In this document: positions 13,374 to 17,202 of the stretch, piece after piece | Layout: each line of letters begins with the position of its first letter | How positions within the stretch are numbered: the stretch's first letter is position 1 | Notes under the pieces: generated by a model | Database searches by the model: none | What the model saw: only the letters and a program-made list of their open reading frames with translations | What the model was told of the DNA's origin: nothing | Assembly: GCA_036397815.1 (NCBI GenBank) | Contig: DASWIE010000043.1 | Location: 1-17,202, forward strand | Origin: DASQFY01 sp036397815 | GTDB lineage: Bacteria > Chloroflexota > Limnocylindria > QHBO01 | DNA length: 17,202 bases | Direction of reading: 5' to 3' | Position numbers and translations under genes: made by a program

Positions 13374-14458
13374 TGGCCAGGATCGTGGCCGCCATGAGCG
13401 GCGGGGTGGACTCCTCGGTCGCTGCCGCGCTGCTGGCGCGCGACGCCGCGGACAGCGGGGACGAGGTGATCGGGGTCTGGATGCGCCTCCACCCCGACAA
13501 TGGCGAGGGGTACGAGCAGAGCCGAAGCTGTTGCTCGCCCGACGCCGCCGACGACGCGCGGCGGGTCGCCCAGATCGTGGGCATCCCGTTCTTCGCCCTG
13601 AACCTGGAGCGCGAGTTCGAGGCCAAGGTGATCGACGCGTTCGCGGACGGCTACCTGGACGGCGCCACGCCCAACCCGTGCCAGGCCTGCAACCAGTACA
13701 TCAAGTTCGACGTGCTCCTGCGCCGTGGCCTGGCCGCCTACGGCGCGGAGCGGGTCGCGACCGGCCACTACGCCCGCGTCGAGCAGCGCGACGGCGCCCA
13801 CGCTTTGCTGCGGGCCGCTGACGCGGAGAAGGACCAGACCTACTTCCTCTGGGTCCTCGACCAGGACCAGCTCGCCGCCACCAGCTTCCCGCTGGGCGAG
13901 CTGATGAAGCCGGAGGTGCGCCGCATCGCCGCGGAGCTGGACCTGCCCACCGCCGCCAAGCCGGAGAGCCAGGAGATCTGCTTCGTTCCGGCCGGCGACT
14001 ACCGCGAGCTCCTGGCCGAGCGGCGCGGCTACGTCGGCGAGCCCGGCCCGATCGTCGACGCGGATGGCACGCGGCTCGGAACGCACACCGGCTATGCGCA
14101 TTACACCGTGGGACAGCGCCACGGCCTGGGAGTGGCGCTCGGTGAGGCCGTCTACGTGCGCGAGGTCCTTCCCGCCTCGAACACGGTCGTGGTCGGCCGT
14201 CGCGACGAGGTCGCGGCACGACACTTCACGGCGGAAGGGCGCCGCTTCGTGGCGGGCGAGCCGCCGGCCGATCGCTTCGACGCCTCGGTCCGCATCCGGC
14301 ACCGCTCGCCGGACGTGGCCTGCGAGGTGACGCTGGTCGGGGAGGAGCGCTTCGTGGTCGAGACCGACGAGCCGGTCTGGGCGCCAGCGCCGGGCCAGGC
14401 CGCCGTCCTGTACGACGGCGAGGTCTGCCTGGGCGGCGGACGGATCGCGCGGGCATGA
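13373..14458 (+). CDS. mnmA: tRNA-specific 2-thiouridylase MnmA (TrmU)
   Basis: This 361-residue enzyme uses ATP and a persulfide to convert U34 to 2-thiouridine in tRNA-Lys, tRNA-Glu and tRNA-Gln. It has the PP-loop SGGVDSS (9-15) for ATP, RSCCSPDAADDARRVA (51-66), NPCQACNQYIKF (101-112) with catalytic C103, ATGHYAR (129-135), KDQTYFL (153-159), ESQEICFV (198-205) with the partner cysteine C203, and GYAHYTVGQRHGLG (240-253) at the start of the C-terminal barrel. Length is standard. Its ATG overlaps the stop of the cysteine desulfurase gene by one base, so donor and acceptor of sulfur are co-translated. The next start lies three bases beyond its stop. Identity is secure. Confidence 0.97.
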   Translation: MARIVAAMSGGVDSSVAAALLARDAADSGDEVIGVWMRLHPDNGEGYEQSRSCCSPDAADDARRVAQIVGIPFFALNLEREFEAKVIDAFADGYLDGATPNPCQACNQYIKFDVLLRRGLAAYGAERVATGHYARVEQRDGAHALLRAADAEKDQTYFLWVLDQDQLAATSFPLGELMKPEVRRIAAELDLPTAAKPESQEICFVPAGDYRELLAERRGYVGEPGPIVDADGTRLGTHTGYAHYTVGQRHGLGVALGEAVYVREVLPASNTVVVGRRDEVAARHFTAEGRRFVAGEPPADRFDASVRIRHRSPDVACEVTLVGEERFVVETDEPVWAPAPGQAAVLYDGEVCLGGGRIARA

Positions 14459-14461
14459 CGC

Positions 14462-14770
14462 GTGACACCGTGGATGCTTCTCACCGCCCTGGTGGCGGCC
14501 ATCAACCTCGCCGGCTTCATCGCGCTGCGCGGGCGCTGGGGGCGGGTCGTGCTGCCGCTGGCGATCGCCTCGCTGCTCGGGACGGTGGCTGGCGACGCGG
14601 TGGGATCGCGGACCGGGCTGGAGCCGATGCGTCTGGGCGACTACCACGTCGTGGCGGCCTCGGTCGGCGCCCAGCTGGCGATGCTCGTCACGCTGCTGCT
14701 CACGGCGCTCGTGCCCTCGTCGCCGGACGCCGAGCGCCGGGACGCGGAGCGCCCGGCGCGACGCCGGTGA
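14462..14770 (+). CDS. small membrane protein of unknown function in the mnmA-alaS operon
   Basis: I do not recognise a named family for this 102-residue protein. It has three hydrophobic segments (about 4-21, 28-47 and 61-85) with a short conserved-looking loop GLEPMRLGDYHVVAAS (52-67), and a charged Arg/Asp/Glu tail from 89. The GTG at 14462 is three bases after mnmA; an ATG four codons later (14474) is an alternative. Tight spacing on both sides and matching codon use indicate a real member of the operon. It might act at the membrane with the DUF948 and YtxH-like proteins that follow, but that rests only on position. Confidence 0.65.
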   Translation: MTPWMLLTALVAAINLAGFIALRGRWGRVVLPLAIASLLGTVAGDAVGSRTGLEPMRLGDYHVVAASVGAQLAMLVTLLLTALVPSSPDAERRDAERPARRR

Positions 14771-14784
14771 GGGACTGAGCGACG

Positions 14785-15156
14785 ATGGATCTGGCGCAGA
14801 CGATCTTCCAGGTCGGGGTGGGGGTTGGCGCCATCCTGGTCGGCCTGGGGGTCGTGCTGGCCGCGCTCAGCCTGCGGCCGGTGGCTCGGGACGCGCGCAC
14901 GCTCGCCAACGACGCCCGGCGCCTGGTTGCCCTGACCGAGGCCGAGCTGCCCGCCATTCTCGCTGACGCCCGCGAGGTGGGGGCCGATGTGGAGGAGCTC
15001 GTTACCGACCTGGCGGCCCGTGTCGACGAGCTCGGCGAGCTGGCGGCCAGCCTCGAATATCCGGTTCCGCAGTGGCCGAAGTCGCTGGTCCTGCCCCGCT
15101 CGACAACGGGGCCGGTACAATCGGCGGACGCACGGGAGGACGAGCGAATCGCATGA
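14785..15156 (+). CDS. DUF948/YtxG-like membrane-anchored coiled-coil protein
   Basis: The 123-residue product has one N-terminal transmembrane helix (about 8-30, VGVGVGAILVGLGVVLAAL) followed by a long charged amphipathic helix (32-90) rich in Ala, Leu, Arg, Glu and Asp that should form a coiled coil, then a Pro-containing tail. This architecture matches the DUF948 (YtxG-like) family, whose genes often neighbour ytxH in Gram-positive-type bacteria. In Bacillus the pair is linked to general stress. The molecular role is unknown. A GAGG lies about 12 bases before the ATG. Its stop overlaps the start of the next gene in ATGA, so the two are coupled, strengthening the YtxG-YtxH reading. Confidence 0.65.
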   Translation: MDLAQTIFQVGVGVGAILVGLGVVLAALSLRPVARDARTLANDARRLVALTEAELPAILADAREVGADVEELVTDLAARVDELGELAASLEYPVPQWPKSLVLPRSTTGPVQSADAREDERIA

Positions 15157-15422
15157 AAGACTCCGGATTCGGCAGTTTCGTGGCTGGCCTGGCGATCGGC
15201 GGGCTGATCGGCGCGGCCATCGGCCTGTTGCTGGCACCAGCAACCGGCGACGAGATTCGTGAGCAGGTCGGCGACTTCGTCGACGAGAAGCGGGCCGCCT
15301 TCGACGAGGCGGTGAACGAGGGACGCGCAGCGGCCGAGAAGGCGCGCGCCGAGATGATCAACGGATACGATGCGGGCGCCGCCGTCGAGGGCGAGGCCGC
15401 GCCGGAGGGCGCTGCCGGTTAA
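15153..15422 (+). CDS. YtxH-like domain protein
   Basis: This is an 89-residue protein with a Gly-rich hydrophobic N-terminal segment (SFVAGLAIGGLIGAAIGLLL, 8-27), the signature LLLAPATGDEIREQVGD (25-41) found in YtxH proteins (LLxAPxxGxExR), and a charged Ala/Glu helix (42-70) with a short low-complexity tail. The start is placed at the ATG overlapping the previous stop (ATGA). The frame is open 27 codons further upstream, but that part has no family features and lies inside the preceding gene. GGAGG lies about 13 bases before the ATG. YtxH proteins are membrane-associated and of unclear biochemical function. Confidence 0.8.
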   Translation: MKDSGFGSFVAGLAIGGLIGAAIGLLLAPATGDEIREQVGDFVDEKRAAFDEAVNEGRAAAEKARAEMINGYDAGAAVEGEAAPEGAAG

Positions 15423-15451
15423 CGACGCACGCCACCGAGAGCACGCAGTCA

Positions 15452-15477
15452 CGAGAGCCGGTGGTAACCGGCTCTCG
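15452..15477. promoter_or_regulatory. perfect 11-bp hairpin in the alaS leader
   Basis: C-GAGAGCCGGT (15452-15462) pairs perfectly with ACCGGCTCTC-G (15467-15477) around a GGTA loop. A second CGAGAGC at 15436-15442 could compete for the same GCTCTCG strand (15471-15477), giving two exclusive folds. The loop region contains TGGT, complementary to the ACCA end expected on tRNA-Ala. The hairpin ends 28 bases before the alaS ATG and has no T-run after it. It could be a transcript-end structure after ytxH or a translational control element; neither is shown. Confidence 0.45.
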
Positions 15478-15505
15478 CCGTGAGTAAGGGGATCCTTCGA
15501 AACCG

Positions 15506-17202
15506 ATGGAGTGGATGAGCGCGGCAGACATCCGCGAGGGCTTCCAGCGCTTCTTCGAAGCGCGCGGGCACACGCGAGTGCCCCCCGCGCCGCTGCTCGC
15601 CCGCGACGACCCCACGCTGCTCTTCGTCAACTCGGGAATGGTCCAGTTCAAGCGGGTGCTCACCGGCGAGGAGAAGCGCGACTACACCCGCGCCGTCGAC
15701 GCGCAGCCCTGCCTGCGCGTGGCGGGCAAGCACAACGACTTCGAGGAGGTCGGCCGCACGCCGCGCCACCAGACCCTGTTCGAGATGCTGGGCAACTGGA
15801 GCTTCGGCGACTACTTCAAGCGCGAGGCCATCCACTGGGCCTGGGAGTTCCTGACCGAAGAGCTGAAGCTCGATCCGGAGCGCCTGGCCGCCACCATCTA
15901 CACCGATGACGACGAGGCGCACCGCATCTGGACCGATGAGATCGGGCTGCCGCCGGAGCGGGTCGTGCGCTGGGGCAACATCGCCGAGGGCGACGACCAC
16001 AACTTCTGGCAGATGGCCGAGACCGGACCGTGCGGGCCGTGCAGCGAGATCCACTATGACCGTGGGCCCGAGCTGAGCGAGGGGCCGCACTGCATCCCGG
16101 ACCATTCGGAGACCTGCCCGCGCTGGCTGGAGTTCTGGAACCTGGTCTTCATGCAGTTCGATCGGGCCGCCGACGGCACGCTCAGCCCGCTGCCGTTCCA
16201 GAGCGTCGACACCGGCCTGGGTCTGGAGCGCACCGCGTCGATTGTGCAGGGCGTCGACAGCAACTACCGGACGGACCTGTTCGCGCCCATCATCGACCGG
16301 CTGGCGACGCACCTGGGTCATCGGCCGGAGGAGGTCGAGGCCGAGCGATTCAGCTACCAGGTCGTGGCCGACCACTCGCGGGCGATGACCTTCCTGATCG
16401 CGGAGGGCGTGAAGCCGGCCAATGACGGCCCCGGTTACGTGCTGCGCCGCCTGATCCGCCGCGCCGTGCGCCACGTCCGCCTGATGGGCATCACGGACCG
16501 CGTCCTGGCGGAGACCTGCGCCGCGGTGATCGAGATCATGGGTTCGGCGTATCCGCTGCTGACACGCGAGAAGGACCGGATCCTGGCGGAGGTCGCCGAG
16601 GAGGAGGTCAAGTTCCATCGCACCCTGGAGGCGGGCAGCGAGCGGCTGGCGGCACTGGTCGAGGCGGCGCGCCGCGACGGGGTGATCCCCGGCGAAGAGG
16701 CGTTTCGCCTGCACGACACCTTCGGCTTCCCGATCGACCTGACGGTCGAGGTCGCGGCGGAGAGCGGCGTGACCGTGGATCGCGCCGGGTTCGACGCGGC
16801 GATGGCCGAGCAGCGCGATCGCTCGCGCGGGACGAAGGCCGGCCGCTTCACCGCAGATCCCAGCCTTACGTCGCTGCGCAGCGAGTTCATCGGTTACCCG
16901 AACCAGACCGATGCCGACGACCTGCGCGTCACCGGGCTCGCCGAGGTCGACGGGCGCTGGCAGGTGGTCCTGGACCGCACCCCCTTCTACGCGGAGGGCG
17001 GTGGCCAGGTCGGCGATCGCGGCGAGCTGATCGGGGAGCGAGGGCGGCTCACGGTCGAGGACACGCAACGAGCGGGAGACGCGATCGTGCACATCGGTCT
17101 CCTGGAGGGCGAGCTGGGCGAGGGCGATGCGGTTGCCGCTCGGGTGGATTCGGAACGTCGTTGGGCCGCGGCACGCAACCACACCGCCACCCACCTCCTG
17201 CA
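15506..17202 (+). CDS. alaS: alanyl-tRNA synthetase, 5' part (runs off window)
   Basis: The 565 visible residues cover the aminoacylation and editing-entry regions of AlaRS, which charges tRNA-Ala and removes misactivated Ser and Gly. It has FVNSGMVQFK (40-49), CLRVAGKHNDFEEVG (69-83), FEMLGNWSFGDYFK (92-105), HNFWQMAETGPCGPCSEIHYD (165-185), VDTGLGLERTASI (234-246), DHSRAMTFLIAEGVKPAND (289-307), RRLIRRAVRH (314-323), the editing-domain start TPFYAEGGGQVGDRG (492-506) and H559-H563 of the HxxxH zinc site at the window edge. The ATG at 15506 is preferred over 15515 because AAGGGGA lies 13 bases upstream; the second start would be 22 bases away. The gene follows ytxH by 83 bp with a hairpin in between. 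The rest of the editing domain and the C-terminal domain lie beyond the window. Confidence 0.96.
   Translation, partial: MEWMSAADIREGFQRFFEARGHTRVPPAPLLARDDPTLLFVNSGMVQFKRVLTGEEKRDYTRAVDAQPCLRVAGKHNDFEEVGRTPRHQTLFEMLGNWSFGDYFKREAIHWAWEFLTEELKLDPERLAATIYTDDDEAHRIWTDEIGLPPERVVRWGNIAEGDDHNFWQMAETGPCGPCSEIHYDRGPELSEGPHCIPDHSETCPRWLEFWNLVFMQFDRAADGTLSPLPFQSVDTGLGLERTASIVQGVDSNYRTDLFAPIIDRLATHLGHRPEEVEAERFSYQVVADHSRAMTFLIAEGVKPANDGPGYVLRRLIRRAVRHVRLMGITDRVLAETCAAVIEIMGSAYPLLTREKDRILAEVAEEEVKFHRTLEAGSERLAALVEAARRDGVIPGEEAFRLHDTFGFPIDLTVEVAAESGVTVDRAGFDAAMAEQRDRSRGTKAGRFTADPSLTSLRSEFIGYPNQTDADDLRVTGLAEVDGRWQVVLDRTPFYAEGGGQVGDRGELIGERGRLTVEDTQRAGDAIVHIGLLEGELGEGDAVAARVDSERRWAAARNHTATHLL

Noticed and set aside
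15116..15121. TACAAT inside the DUF948 gene as a promoter for ytxH and alaS.
   Set aside because: It is a good -10 match 31 nt before the ytxH start, but the genes overlap in an ATGA and no -35 was seen, so an internal promoter is possible yet not supported enough to annotate.
15421..15505. Classical T-box riboswitch before alaS.
   Set aside because: The leader is too short for Stem I, no Ala specifier loop was seen, and the core motif has an extra base. Kept only as a possible hairpin switch.

Overview
This window reads as a chromosomal housekeeping region of a high-GC bacterium with strongly GC-ending codons. All recognised genes look intact except the two cut by the window edges. A FemAB-type peptidoglycan branching enzyme and an LCP (LytR-CpsA-Psr) ligase suggest a single-membrane cell with a peptidoglycan wall. 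At least six genes carry a TANNNT-like -10 box only 6-10 nt before the start codon and lack a Shine-Dalgarno sequence, which points to leaderless transcription. With the gene order (relA/spoT, hisS, aspS, then cysteine desulfurase-mnmA-alaS), this fits a high-GC Chloroflexota lineage or a deep-branching Actinomycetota. That placement is inference and nothing here proves it.

Layout. 1-1550: end of a FemAB-like aminoacyltransferase, a VOC/glyoxalase-fold protein and a small three-helix membrane protein of less GC-biased codon use. 1551-1758: intergenic with two hairpins, one having a 19-bp stem. 1759-3975: bifunctional (p)ppGpp synthetase/hydrolase. 3976-4401: gene-free region ending in a long imperfect hairpin. 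4402-5613 (minus): GT-C-type membrane glycosyltransferase. 5673-6938: hisS, divergent from it. 6943-8235 (minus): unknown multi-pass membrane protein, convergent with hisS and divergent from aspS. 8280-10070: aspS. 10071-10279: nested inverted repeats and an imperfect 60-bp tandem duplication. 10280-10666 (minus): an isolated ectoine synthase gene with all the active-site residues I could check. 10728-12164: LCP protein. 12198-17202: apparent operon of cysteine desulfurase, mnmA, small membrane protein, DUF948/YtxG-like protein, YtxH-like protein and alaS, which runs off the window.

How it works together. Cysteine desulfurase mobilises sulfur, and MnmA uses it to 2-thiolate U34 of tRNAs. AlaRS, HisRS and AspRS charge tRNAs, and Rel senses uncharged tRNA on the ribosome, so the window is dominated by tRNA function and the stringent response. 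The cell-envelope group (FemAB, LCP, GT-C) and the ectoine synthase are separate themes. I found no phage, transposase, CRISPR-Cas, toxin-antitoxin or secondary-metabolite system. The items most worth a second look are non-coding: the 10.1-10.3 kb repeat cluster, the hairpins at 1640-1702, 4281-4400 and 15452-15477, and the leaderless promoter pattern, together with the orphan ectC.
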